From contig JAQFVV010012396.1 in assembly GCA_028023455.1 (NCBI GenBank), forward strand, positions 3,540,156 through 3,604,155: a stretch of 64,000 nt of DNA. The letters are read 5' to 3'. Under the pieces are notes generated by a model. The model was given only the letters and a program-made list of their open reading frames with translations, did no database searches and was not told the origin of the DNA. A program made the position numbers and the translations under genes. Below, in pieces: positions 37,950 through 48,744 of this stretch (position 1 is its first letter; every line of letters begins with the position of its first letter). The stretch is from Epiperipatus broadwayi (Eukaryota > Onychophora > Udeonychophora > Euonychophora > Peripatidae).

Positions 37950-39347
37950 TTAATTTTTGTCTGGCGGTTCTTTATTATATATTTTTTTCTGCATATAGCC
38001 ACTCATGCTGGGGGATTGAGAATCACCCCTGGGCCTTTCCTTAAATCTAGTATGAGAGATGTTAGGATCGCTGTCGGTTCTTCGAAAGATTTTTGTTCTC
38101 TCGGGACTATTAGAATAACGTCTCCTCCGGGGACTCCCCGAATTCGACCTATGTCTATATCTTATGGCGTTTACAGCTGGCTCTCTAAGTTGGGGTTTGA
38201 ATCCCCTATCTCTTGTATCAAAAGTTGGTCTAGCTTTGTCGAAAGCGCTCAACAATTCCGCCATTTGTTCCACTGTTTTCCTTTCAGTTCCTATGAGCAT
38301 TTGCTCGACATTATGAGGAAAACTATGGCGGACTATCCTGACAATTTGTTGTTCAGATAGTGGGTCTGCTGTTAAAGAGCGTAATTTTGCCACTTGCCTT
38401 CTAAAAAAAGAAACGAACGGTTCACCAGGTCGCCATTTATCTTGCGAGATCTGGTGACGAAGATTTTCCTGATAATCTTCGCTCCAATAACTAGCTAAAA
38501 TAGCAATTTTATATTCGGCAAAAGTGACGGGTTTTTTATATAAAGAGTCCCACCAAGATTGAGACCCCCCTTGTAAATGGCTACAAGCTATTGCGATCAT
38601 AGCCTCCTCACTTAATTGATTCAGAGTGAAATAGCGCTCCAAACTATTTAAATGCTCCATAGGAGCTTCACCTTGATGGCCAGAAAATATCCGTATTTTC
38701 AAAAACTGGTTCACGATTGCCGGATTGTTTATAATGTGCGTGTTTGCACTCAAGTGGTCACACTGTTTTATTTCCGTTTGCGAACTATTTTTACTATTCT
38801 TTTGATTTACTTTCCAAGCTAAATCCGTCATTCCGACTTTTATCTCTTCAATTACTTTTCTATCTTCTATCTTATTTTTTTCAATTACTTGGTAAGCGGT
38901 CTCTATTTGATTTTCTACTTGTGTTTTAATCTCTTCTATTTCTTCCCTAATTTCTTCTTTTATTTTATTCTGGCCCATTTCGATCTGGTCCTTTAACTTT
39001 TCAAGCATTTCAGCTTGCCCTTCCAATTTACTCTTCATTTCATTATTTTGGTTTTTAAGCTCTTCAGCTATTTTTTTATATTCTTCGGCTGTTTCTTTTT
39101 GTTTTTCAAACATGCAAGTTAATAAAGCTATGACTTCCCTATTCTCTTCTTTTTGCTCAACCTCTTTTTTGTTTTTATCTTTTTGTTCCTCACTAGAAGC
39201 ATTCTCTACTTCTTTCGCTTGAGTTTCTATTTTTTCTTCACTGGGGACCTTTTCTATTTCACTAGTTTCGGTTTTATTTTGTTCCTCGCTGGGAACATTG
39301 TCTGTTTTTTTACCTTGAGTCTCCATTTTAGGTTTATTTCTTGTCAT
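37950..39347 (-). CDS. LTR-retrotransposon Gag protein, 465 aa, no zinc knuckle
   Basis: The frame is intact from ATG 39347 to the stop at 37950. Residues 1-75 are hydrophilic, with repeats of VPSEE (18-22, 34-38) and ASSEE (50-54). Residues 80-180 are rich in Glu, Lys, Ile and Leu in heptad-like order and should form a coiled coil. Residues 210-375 resemble a Ty3-type Gag capsid: PMEHLNSLERYF, SHLQGGSQSWWDSL (WW at 265-266), then RPGEPFVSFFRRQ. The C-terminus (385-465) is basic and Ser/Arg-rich, with RRRR at 407-410, but has no CCHC zinc knuckle. It probably assembles particles and binds RNA through the basic tail. A start at Met8 is also possible. The leader to the 5' LTR is about 430 bases. 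The plus-strand frames over this region are shadows. Confidence 0.88.
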   Translation of the reverse strand: MTRNKPKMETQGKKTDNVPSEEQNKTETSEIEKVPSEEKIETQAKEVENASSEEQKDKNKKEVEQKEENREVIALLTCMFEKQKETAEEYKKIAEELKNQNNEMKSKLEGQAEMLEKLKDQIEMGQNKIKEEIREEIEEIKTQVENQIETAYQVIEKNKIEDRKVIEEIKVGMTDLAWKVNQKNSKNSSQTEIKQCDHLSANTHIINNPAIVNQFLKIRIFSGHQGEAPMEHLNSLERYFTLNQLSEEAMIAIACSHLQGGSQSWWDSLYKKPVTFAEYKIAILASYWSEDYQENLRHQISQDKWRPGEPFVSFFRRQVAKLRSLTADPLSEQQIVRIVRHSFPHNVEQMLIGTERKTVEQMAELLSAFDKARPTFDTRDRGFKPQLREPAVNAIRYRHRSNSGSPRRRRYSNSPERTKIFRRTDSDPNISHTRFKERPRGDSQSPSMSGYMQKKIYNKEPPDKN

Positions 39348-39734
39348 ATTTATAATTTTAAACTTTACTTTTTTATATTATTTTTTTTTAATATTATATT
39401 TTATTCACGCTCATAAGTTTACTAATTTCTATTTTATTTATTTCTTTCTAAACTGGAAATACACGCTGACTCCGCCCCTCCTTTGTCCATTTTTCTCCAC
39501 CCGATCTTAATGCTTTAACTCCGCCCAAACATCCACCTGTCTCTAATTTAACATAATGATTTATTTTAACCAATGTAAATAGCATAAATCTCTCTTCATT
39601 TAAAGAAAACAAAGTTTTCGGTCAATTTTTTTTTTTTTTAAAAAAAAAAAATTAAAACGCTTTAACATACGTAATTTAGCTTTCTTTATAGAAAAATTTA
39701 TTTTTAAACAAGAAACAAAGCATTTAATTTACTA

Positions 39735-39780
39735 TTGTTTTTTAGGCCCGGCTCCAGCCAACGTTGGGTAAAGCCATTTA
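39735..39780 (-). other. Probable primer binding site region
   Basis: Just inside the 5' LTR, after TAAA, the minus strand reads TGGCTTTACCCAACGTTGG and then CTGGAGCCGGGCC. Primer sites usually start with TGG a few bases from the LTR. I cannot assign the priming tRNA. Confidence 0.35.
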
Positions 39781-41461
39781 TGTACCGGGTCGAACCGCTG
39801 AAACCACTTACTTATACGTATATATAAGTTTTGGCCGGTTTCAAACTCCTTCATAATACATTTATAATCTTATAAAGGTTACGTGAACGAACCGGCACGT
39901 TCGAGCAAAATGGGAGATCTTATTGATAGCTTTAACTATCAACAATGGCCCATCTCGGCTGCTAGATTCAAACCCCTACTATCCAAATACTTTATTTGTT
40001 TTGGGGTAAACCCCGGGGCGCCAGCTAGTCTGAAGACTAACGTATTCGGGCAGTAGGCTCATAATCCAGCGCTCGAAACATTCCCTTAAACTAGCTCAGT
40101 CTAATTTTATTCAATAACAAATTATACAAAATTGGTGGTGGAAAGAATTAATAAAAGGTTGGTAAAAAGAATTGACCGACAAATAAAGTTTAAGTTTTAA
40201 AGACAATTTATTAACTAACATTAAATAATTTTAAACATTCTATAAATTTAATATAATACACACACATTTTAAATTAACATTTCTAAACTAGTTTAAATAT
40301 TCTTGTAGATTTTAATAGTAGAACACTGGTATTTATATAATTTAACTAATAACACTGATATAATGATCACGCACATATTAACTCATAATAATAAAGCATT
40401 AATAGCATTTGAAACTTAAACACACATATCAATAGTTCATTTTATGTATGATAGAGTTCATATAATTTGAATCTTGAATATTTACGAATTACAGTGGTGG
40501 CTACTATGTATAAATGATAATAAATAAATGTTTACCTAGGATTTTTGGGAACGGGGATATTGCTTGTTGTTGGCTGCTTCTGCTGCTTCTGATGGATTAT
40601 ATCTAACCGGTTAGATTTGGATGTTTCTTGAAGAGATTTTATGCGAAACCATTTGCTTTATTCTTGAAGACAGTTGAACGTTTGACGGAGGATTTCTGAG
40701 TTGTTATGCAGACATTATTTCTCAGGCAGGTTTTGATGATCTTGTTGGACTAAAAAGGCTGGAGCATGAGCGTATATTTCCAAAAGCTGCTCAACAATGC
40801 ATGTTTGTTTCTGGATTCATAATAGAAATGCACTGTTATCTCAAACTGGAACAAGACTGTCACTGCAAACTAGACTGAAAAAACTCTTAACTGATTGTCC
40901 GATAAAATATTCCGTATTTATACCGACGAAGTGTTTTCCTTTTGATATCCTCCGGCAAATATCTGTTGTTGAAATTCTTTAGCAATTAATCCTAAGACAA
41001 CGTGTTTTTTGATTGATTGTTTAATTAGTAGTAGCTATTTCAAAACGTGTTGTTTTCATATCTTTAATTAGTAGCGCACCTCTGTGTTTTTTTTTTTAAA
41101 TACATTTTTCATTTATTTATAATATTTAATACTGATACATTTTTTTTTACATTTGCACGCACATATATAATTTTACTCTACACATCAAAACTAGTTTTAA
41201 GATTATTTTTCTTCTTTAATTTAAATGAAGAGATTTATATATTTTTTTAAAGCTTTTAAATTGTATTTCACTAATAATAATAAACTCTTTACTTCCTTTT
41301 TATAAAACCTTCAGTTTAACTTTAAGAAAACCCCCTTCCCACTTTAAATCAATGATTTTTCAACTTTTATTTCAAACTCTTTTGTGAAAGATTTTTTTGT
41401 TTTAATAATTTTTTTACGACAAAATTATTTTATATACGTGTGCCAATTTGTCCTTGTCACA
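39781..41461 (-). repeat. 5' LTR
   Basis: In element orientation it starts TGTGACAAGG and ends CCCGGTACA, giving the usual TG...CA ends. It differs from the 3' LTR by about twenty substitutions, a 9-bp GCTGCTTCT-type expansion and a few small indels. Transcription of the element should start here and run leftward. No TATA box can be singled out in such AT-rich sequence. Confidence 0.9.
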
Positions 41462-41481
41462 ATATATATATATATATATAA
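41462..41481. repeat. (TA)n tract flanking the LTR element
   Basis: This is the right-hand counterpart of the (TA)n tract ending at 34426. Together they form the insertion target. Confidence 0.8.
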
Positions 41482-41641
41482 TGCAAAACCATAAAACAAT
41501 ACAGTACTAGATTAAATTCAAAATTTTACCAAAATCCTTACACAACCATGGTCTATTTGTAGTAGATGAAACCATGGTTGTGAATTTAATCTAGTACTGT
41601 TTTGAATTTAATCTAGTACTGTATTGTTTTATGGTTTTGCA
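41482..41641. repeat. Fold-back repeat with internal duplication
   Basis: TGCAAAACCATAAAACAATA with the following CAGTACTAGATTAAATTCAAAA is matched by its reverse complement at 41600-41641. An inner arm ACAACCATGGT/ACCATGGTTGT is also present. The right arm carries a 22-bp direct duplication (units starting 41581 and 41603). Confidence 0.85.
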
Positions 41642-42829
41642 TTTTATTTTTTGCTAGTATAGTGTTAGACAGTTTTGGTTTTATATATATATATATACAT
41701 ACACACAATGTATAATTACATTCCAGCACATCATACTACCTAAAATAAATATCAAATCACCTCAAACTTTAAGACATTTTTAGCTATGCCCTCTGTGAAC
41801 AAATATATTAAAGTCTGCATCTCAAACAGCCAGTTCAATATATATATATATATATATATATATATCTTCGTATTGTAAGCTGCAATGATATTAAATATTG
41901 AAACAAAGACTTAATAAAGAGTGCAAACTTTAAATAAGTAATAATATTTCATATATTTATTTATAGAGTGCATAGCTGAAAATTTCTTAACTTTTGAAGT
42001 AATTTGATATTTATTTTATGTAGCCTTATGCACTGGAATTATTACTTATATATTAGTATTAGGAGTTAGAAAGATTAAAATGGCTAATGTTTAATTTGTC
42101 TTTGTATATGTATAGTAAACATGTTTCTTTAGGAGAAGTTTAATATCATTGCTTATTTAAATTTCACATTCTTTATTTTAATAAGTCCATGTTTCAATAT
42201 GTAATATCTTGCAACTTATGTCCGAAGAAGTTTTGAACTTGCTGATTGAGATGCTGATTTTAATATATTTATTCACAAATGATGTATGTAGCTGAAAATT
42301 GTTTAATATTTGAGGCAATTTGATATTTAATGTATAATTTATATATACAATAATGTACTAATTACATACCATGCACATTAATTAAATACATGTTATATAT
42401 TTATATACCTAACTCAAATATATATATATATATATATACCTAACTCAAATATATATATATATATATATGTCACATTTCTACATTTGAAATTATACTTTAA
42501 TATAAATTTAAATCTAATGGCAATAAATATTAACAATATAATTTATTTGTAGAGCTTTTTAGTACATACATTTTTAAAAGCATATTTTATTTTAAATAAA
42601 TATTTAAAAAAAATTATTCCTTCTTTGCATTTTTTTGATGTGTTATTCATTTCAATTATTTGATAGTTTTGACTCCCTACAAGACATTCTAAAAGCTGTT
42701 TTATTTTCTGCCTTCTTTATATAATGATTTTCTTTCTAAATTTTTTTTTTCTTCTTTAAATTCTGTTTTATTAGAGTAATAAAAAATTTCAAAATAAATT
42801 GTTATGCAAATAAGTAGGAAAAAAACATT
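41642..42829. other. AT-rich DNA with (TA)n tracts
   Basis: (TA)n runs occur near 41682-41696 and 41839-41865. At 42410-42468, CCTAACTCAAATATAT is duplicated as two adjacent (TA)n-containing units. No gene. Confidence 0.5.
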
Positions 42830-42880
42830 AGCTCTGAAGAAGATGTCTAGACAGGTGAAATGATCAGATGAATAAAGCAT
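42830..42880 (+). repeat. Hammerhead-like Penelope-type terminal sequence
   Basis: GCTCTGAAGAAGATG contains CTGAAGA (42834-42840), which fits CUGANGA. Then come TGTC-TA-GACA as a possible stem II, GAAA (42857-42860), TGATC and a tail AATAAAGC. The layout equals the motifs at 2386 and 19477. Stem II has flanking mismatches and stem I is not evident, so it is a relic or weak ribozyme. Confidence 0.35.
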
Positions 42881-43559
42881 TGTAAAAAGTGTAAAAGAAA
42901 GTGACTTTTTTGTAGAGATTGATTTAATACAAACAATGCAAAGAAAGTAAAGAATATTGAACATGTTGGAAAAATAATAAAGCACCCTGATTAATTAAAA
43001 TAATTAATTTTTTCGCTGTTCTTTTATCTTTAATTTTAAAAAAAGTTTATTTTTAAAAATATTGCTAATAATGTGTCTTTGTGGGTACATATTCATGGTT
43101 CTTAATAAATTGTGAATAATGAGATTTATGCATTAATTCTACGAATAAGATTAGACTTTCAATTACTTCCTGTTCTCATTTTAATTTTTCTGTAATTAAT
43201 AGTAATAAATTTTTTTTATCTTAATAAAAAAATTTATAGTGTTGATAACTTATAAATTGATATTTAAGATAATATATATATATACAGACAAAAAGGAAAT
43301 GTGTTAAATATTTTTTGCATGACAAAGAATATTCCACACAAAAAGAGTGAAGAAGGGAATACTTATCAGATAAGATAATTTAAAATGGTGAAAGTTTTTA
43401 CATTTTTTTCTTTTTCACTTAATTCTATTCTCTACTATTATCTAGATATTTTTATTACTGATCCATAATTTAATGACTAATTGAATGGTTTACAGATTGG
43501 CTATTTAAAACAGAAATCCAAAATTTGCTTGAAAATCTTCAAGTACTTGAAAAAAAAAA
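42881..43559. other. AT-rich DNA, no recognised feature
   Basis: The minus frame 42701-42985 is Phe/Tyr-rich low-complexity sequence and not called. Confidence 0.5.
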
Positions 43560-43645
43560 TTTTTTTTTCAGGATTTGAACAACAAAGTCCGGATATAATG
43601 GAGCATGTACTAACCACTGCACCATGAAGTGCACTTTAAATAAAT
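43560..43645 (-). mobile_element. tRNA-derived SINE fragment (family 3)
   Basis: On the minus strand CATGGTGCAGTGGTTAGTAC fits an A box and TTGTTCAAATCCTGA fits a B box about 35 bases later, followed by an A run. It has the head of a tRNA but no acceptor stem pairing, so it is a SINE rather than a tRNA gene. Sequence differs from families 1 and 2. Confidence 0.6.
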
Positions 43646-45121
43646 GCATGCACACATAAATTACATTTTCCTAATTTCATAACTTTAATTATATATACGA
43701 TAAAGCACTTTAACAATTAATTATTACATTTACCTGTTGAATTCATTATAAAAAGTATATATTTTAAAAAAATTATTACATTAAGTAAAATCATTTAATA
43801 ATATTTTTCTATTGTACTCATAATTTGTGATAGAAATACCTTTTTATAAAACGTTCATTAATAAAGTTAATGGTAATAAAATTGGAAATAGCGTATCAGG
43901 ATTATGTTCTTAATTATGAAATGTTATAATATTATACTATTTCATAATATATTATTTAGCAGACCCACAAATGAGATAACTATATTAAAAAAAATTATCA
44001 ACAAATACATAACTTTAATATATTTAATATAATGTTAATCCCCCCCCTCTAAAGTGGTAATTTAAGGTAATTAGATGTTATTTGTTATTAGGAATATTCA
44101 TAACTTTAATTTTTTTGATTAAATCTATCTTTTTCTCTTTCTTTTTTATATATAGATATAAACATAAAATAGGCTATTAAAAACAGTATGCAAAAGTCTT
44201 GATATGGGGGGAGGATTTCACAATTAGAATAAAATGAATCAGGTTATTACAAGACTTTTAAAAAACTATAATTGACAATCTAAAATATTTTTTTTGCATA
44301 AATGAGTTTCTGATGTTTTAATAAACACCATCACTATGAAAGAATGCAGTCTTTTCATTCAGTTTGTATATAATCAGAATTTTTACAAATCGTAGACAAA
44401 AGAAAGTTGAAAACAAAATTTTTAATTATTTTTAGTTGTCTTTTTGGATAAATAAATTAATAAAGTTATTGCTAACCGATGTGAGAAGTGATTAAATCAC
44501 TTTCATCTAGTATTTTGTAACTCTTAATTTAATTTTTTATTTTGCTACCAAAAATACTTTAACTTTTTCCAGTACGAACACTATATAAACTTTTTATCTA
44601 ATTACCCTTGTTTAAAATTTTATTTCACTAACTATATTATAGTATATAATAATATATTTATATAAAATAAACTTTTGATATGCTTTTTTTCTGTGATAGA
44701 GTCCACGTGTGCTTAATATCTGTTTTATATTTGTAACTAGTATCATTTTAAAACACACACGCGCGCACATACTAGTTACTCTGCTTTCGCAACAGTACAC
44801 TTTAACAAAACTAAAATGGAAAAACATTTTATGTGCATTTCAATGAACTATTTTATATAGGCTCAAAGTACTGCAATAAAAATATTAGTTATTTTAACAC
44901 AAATGTATTTTCTTAGCAATGACTAAAGTTTGAAAAAAATTGTTGGCACCAACTTTTGAAAGTATGATGTTAGATTTGCTAGAAACACCAATCAACTGAT
45001 TTTAACATACTTAAAAATGAATGTAATTGATTATTACATTGATAGATCAATTTTAAATTGCGCATTATATATTTTAAAGTCTAAATTTGTTTAAGTAATA
45101 TTAGATTAAAAACGAACTCAC
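43646..45121. other. AT-rich DNA, probably intron of the minus-strand gene
   Basis: No coding signal except the splice donor of the exon at its right edge. Contains runs of C (44040-44047) and of G (about 44206-44211). Confidence 0.4.
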
Positions 45122-45317
45122 CAGCATAAGAAATTCCTTTTTCTTTAATACTGAAGCCTTGACCATCAAATAAATCCGCCTTCATGTACACTGGTGGTTG
45201 TTTTTCAATAATAGCAGCAAATGGTGATTCAGTAGCTGGTTCAATGCTGGAGGTCATATCGTGCAGTATATATTCATAGGAAATATTGATGGGTGCATTT
45301 TCATCTTGAATGAGAAT
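45122..45317 (-). CDS. Probable internal exon of a host gene (196 bp)
   Basis: On the minus strand a fully open segment is bounded by an acceptor (ATATTCTGTCTAG before ATTCTC) and a consensus donor (GCTG followed by GTGAGT). It starts in phase 0 and ends with one extra base. It encodes ILIQDENAPINISYEYILHD and continues with an acidic/Ser stretch, then EKQPPVYMKADLFD and GQGFSIKEKGISYAG. Codon use is balanced and the composition is clearly less AT-rich than the flanks. The I.I.YEY.L pattern recalls the spacer region of ADAMTS-type proteins, but this is only a resemblance; the family is not established. Neighbouring exons were not found in the window, so introns must exceed several kilobases. 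Confidence 0.75.
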
Positions 45318-47519
45318 CTAGACAGAATATCTAAAAATTAGCAAAATGAACCTCAAAAGAAAATAATTTTTAAGAAAACCATGTCTAATACATAAATATT
45401 TTCAAAAATCTTATGCAAGATTCAAAGCTATTTTTTAATAATAGGTCAATTTTTAAAACAAATATTCATATATATATATATATATATGCATAAAACTAAG
45501 TTGGAAATAATGCATAAATTAAATTATTCACATAAGATTTAAACAAAACAGCCACCAAATGGCTGGAAATATGCATTTATCATCTTTGATAACATGCTAA
45601 AATAAATAGCCAATCAGTTCTTCCAGAATAATTATTTTATAACTACAATACTGTGAGTTCATCACTAGTAGAATTATTTTATCATAAATATGTAACTCAA
45701 CAAGGGTTAAATTTTAACAGTCATCACAGTTTAAGGAAAAGTCAAAAGCCAGTATCTATTAAAGCTTCATAATATATAGTAGTTTTAAACTCTGTGTTAG
45801 GGGACAATGCTTTTAATATATAAGTAGTTAATATTGTAATACTAGATCATGATTATTTCCCATCTTAAAATATAATCTGTTACTTTCATCTGTTTGGTAT
45901 TTATAAGAAGAGAGCTTTGCACGTTATATTAATTTACCAGTAAGGGGTTCAATTAGCTGATGAGTGGTGTTGTGGCAAAATAACTATTCTAAAAAAGCTA
46001 ATTAAAAAAATTATTTTAATATGAAATTAAAGATAATTAGTATATATTAACAGTAATTTGATTGTCTAATATTCTTAAACTTTGTTTGAATGAAATATTG
46101 GGTTTAATCAAACATTAACAATCAATATAAATACACATAAAATATTAAATAAAAAAAATAACGTAAGAATCTATAAATATGTAGTAAATATGCAGTCACT
46201 CTCTTTTCATTTTTTATTTATATATACATTCTGAAAGCTTTGCAGAACAGAGGTATCAAATTCATCTATTATGATCTAGTATTCAAATCCAGATCACACA
46301 AATCTAATATATATATATATATATATTTTATAAGTGACTAAATTATAAGAAATCCATTTAAACATACAAAATTATGCTGTAAAAAAATTAATTTTTTTTT
46401 TTGAGAGTTGAAGAAGAGAACGTTTTCATTCAATGGATTATTTAAATCATCTTTTACCTATAGAGTAAAATAGTTAGCTCAAAATAATAATTCAGTAGAG
46501 AGAGAATAATAATAATAAAAGAAAAGAAAACAATATAGGTAGAAAGCTGTACAATTAGTTTTTAAGATAATTAATTAATAAAAGTTGATATAATTAGTAG
46601 TAATTTTAAAATAGTAAAGTATAACTTTTATTTTTAATTATGGATAGTAGAACTGACCATGAGAAGTGAGAACGTTTACATGTGGGTGTTGAATAAATTA
46701 TTATTAAACGCACACTCAAAACATATTTGTTTTAATTCACATTTACATACATTTGTTCATCTGCTTAATGAAATGGTTTCTTTCTTCTTAATAACCTAAA
46801 GCTAGTGAACTTTCAGTGAAGTTCTTCATAATACTATTAATGAAAAATCTTAGTAAATAAAAAAAAAAAAAGATAAATTATTCTGATTAATTAAAAAAAA
46901 AATATTAATGGACAATATTTATTTACAATAATTTAATTTTGTCTAATAAAATAATATTAGATGACAAATGAATACAGAATTAATAATCTAGACTTTGTTA
47001 GTGGTAAAATAGTATAAGTTTGTCTTTGAGACTAGCATTTTTTTGTTTAATTGGAAATTTATGAACAAAAGAATTTGTTAAGAGTATGAAGAGAGGGGAT
47101 TTTTTTCATTCTTATCAGCAAGATTTCCAGTGAAAAAGAAATTAAAACTAATTAGAAATTTGAATCTTTCTCATCTCATTATTGACTTATTAATTATTCT
47201 ATTATGGAGATATAATACACAAAATATTAAGAAATACTAACAAAGCAATAACGACTTTAATCAATGAAATATTGCCATATTAAATCCCCAAAAGTCTGAA
47301 TATATTTTAGAAAAATAGATAAAAAAAATAAAATCATGAAATTGATAAAAAAAAAATGTAATAAAATAGTAATACCATTTATTGTTATTATTACTATTTA
47401 TTTATTTATTTATTACCAAATAAAATTGTACTTTTTTTTTTAAAAATTCTGCAATAGTGCTTCATCTTGGCTTAATGATTATTATTACTTTTAAGTATAC
47501 ATATTTAGGCACTTAGAAC
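45318..47519. other. AT-rich DNA, probably intron
   Basis: (TA)n tracts near 45471-45486 and 46307-46326. A weak B-box-like string near 46270-46295 (TATTCAAATCCAGATC) is not enough to call a SINE. No exon seen. Confidence 0.4.
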
Positions 47520-48650
47520 CTAATCGGGCTTGACCACTTGATGGCGTTCTGGCTCACCAAAACACCTAAAAATGCCATTTACAAGGCCTTCATTACTGCT
47601 ATAGAAAACATCTAATGTTTGGCTTAGCCATTAGAAGGCCATTGATGATGACGTAACGCAGAAATAATACGGCCTATTTCTGCTTCGTGACAGTTATTGT
47701 GAATCCACACACTTATCTTTCATATACAGTTTGATATATATGTGTGTATATTTTGATTAGTCAAATTTTTACAATATATGTTACACAATCTTTGTATTTG
47801 TAACGAATTTAAGAAACCTGACTTTATAGTAATTTTCCAAATGGCCACACCCTTATTTAGAGAAGGTGTAATGTGTAAAAGCTTGCTGAGAGTACGTCAA
47901 AGGCATTCAGCCGAGTTCGCATGCGAAATCTCATTTTCATGTGAAATACCATGTAGTTCATGAAATGTCTGGCGATCATAACTTTTTCTGCAGTTGCCGA
48001 AAACAGAAGCAGAGTATTTCTGCTGTCCAATAAAAATATACACAATTTTTTGTAAATTTCATAGAAAGCACATATTATAAACATGTTTAATAAGTAAAGA
48101 AGACATTTATATGTGTTTGTTGTTGTTTAAAAAAGTTTGAGTTTCTTTCTTTTGTCCGACTATGGTTACAATATTTTTTATTTTAGCATTACAAACAACA
48201 GAACACTAACCCTAAAACTAACCCTAAAACTAACCCTAAACTAACCCTAAAACTAACCCTAAATCTAACCCTAACCCTACACAGTTGTTTTGTTATGTAG
48301 AAAGCAATAATTAAGGGAAAGAAGGAATAATGATAATTTGTCCAAAAACAGTGATTTAAAAAAAAAAAGGTCGTCATTTACCAATAATTAAGCAAAAGAC
48401 ATCACTAAATAGACATCGCAGAGTAGCAGCTTTGTCAAAAAACAGCGATTTAAAAATAAAAAAAAGCTTGTCATTAACTAAATCCAAAATTAAAATTAAA
48501 CAACTTTTTAAATAAAAAAAAAGTTATAGCAATCAATAAATTAATAACCCAAAAAAAACCAGCAATTCGATTTAAAAATAACGCGGCCCCGAACATTGTA
48601 TTGCATTATTTTTGACTGCCAACACCATCAAGTGGCCTAGGCCAATTACG
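47520..48650. other. Possible decayed DNA element with short inverted ends
   Basis: ACCACTTGATGGCGTT near 47539 is matched in inverted orientation by AACACCATCAAGTGGCC near 48621 (core CACTTGATGG-GTT). The interior is partly less AT-rich, with an inverted GCAGAAATA/TATTTCTGC pair at about 47662-47688 and the telomere-like tract. No transposase. The match is short, so the element is uncertain. Confidence 0.3.
48204..48281 (-). repeat. Interstitial telomere-like repeat
   Basis: ACTAACCCTAAA and variants (CTAACCCTAAAA, CTAACCCTAACC) repeat seven times. The unit is TTAGGG-related on the minus strand, but most copies are 11-12 bp long, so it is a degenerate telomere-type array. It sits inside ordinary sequence and not at a chromosome end. 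Confidence 0.85.
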
Positions 48651-48692
48651 TTATAATTACCCATATTTATATATAAATTCAATTCAAAAAAT

Positions 48693-48744
48693 GATGGCAT
48701 GGAGAGTTGAGGGTCATGTGAAAGTCTGAGTTCAAATCCCACAT
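48693..48744 (+). mobile_element. tRNA-like SINE fragment (family 2)
   Basis: GATGGCATGGAGAGTTGAGG, then GTCATGTGAAAGTCTGAG and TTCAAATCCCA (B-box-like). It matches the two arms of the inverted pair at 9209-9349. Confidence 0.55.

Larger units (their letters stand above)
34427..41461 (-). mobile_element. Gag-only LTR retrotransposon (7.0 kb, non-autonomous)
   Basis: Two near-identical direct repeats of about 1.67 kb flank an internal region of 3.7 kb that carries one intact Gag frame on the minus strand. No protease, reverse transcriptase, RNase H or integrase can be found in the 1.85 kb between the Gag stop and the 3' LTR. The architecture fits terminal-repeat-with-gag (TR-GAG) elements that borrow pol from a relative. 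It sits in a (TA)n microsatellite, so the target duplication cannot be defined. Confidence 0.85.

Noticed and set aside
38016-38360. Plus-strand 114-codon frame
   Set aside because: It lies wholly antisense to the intact Gag and has no domain.
48204-48281. Chromosome end
   Set aside because: Ordinary sequence continues on both sides and the units are degenerate.
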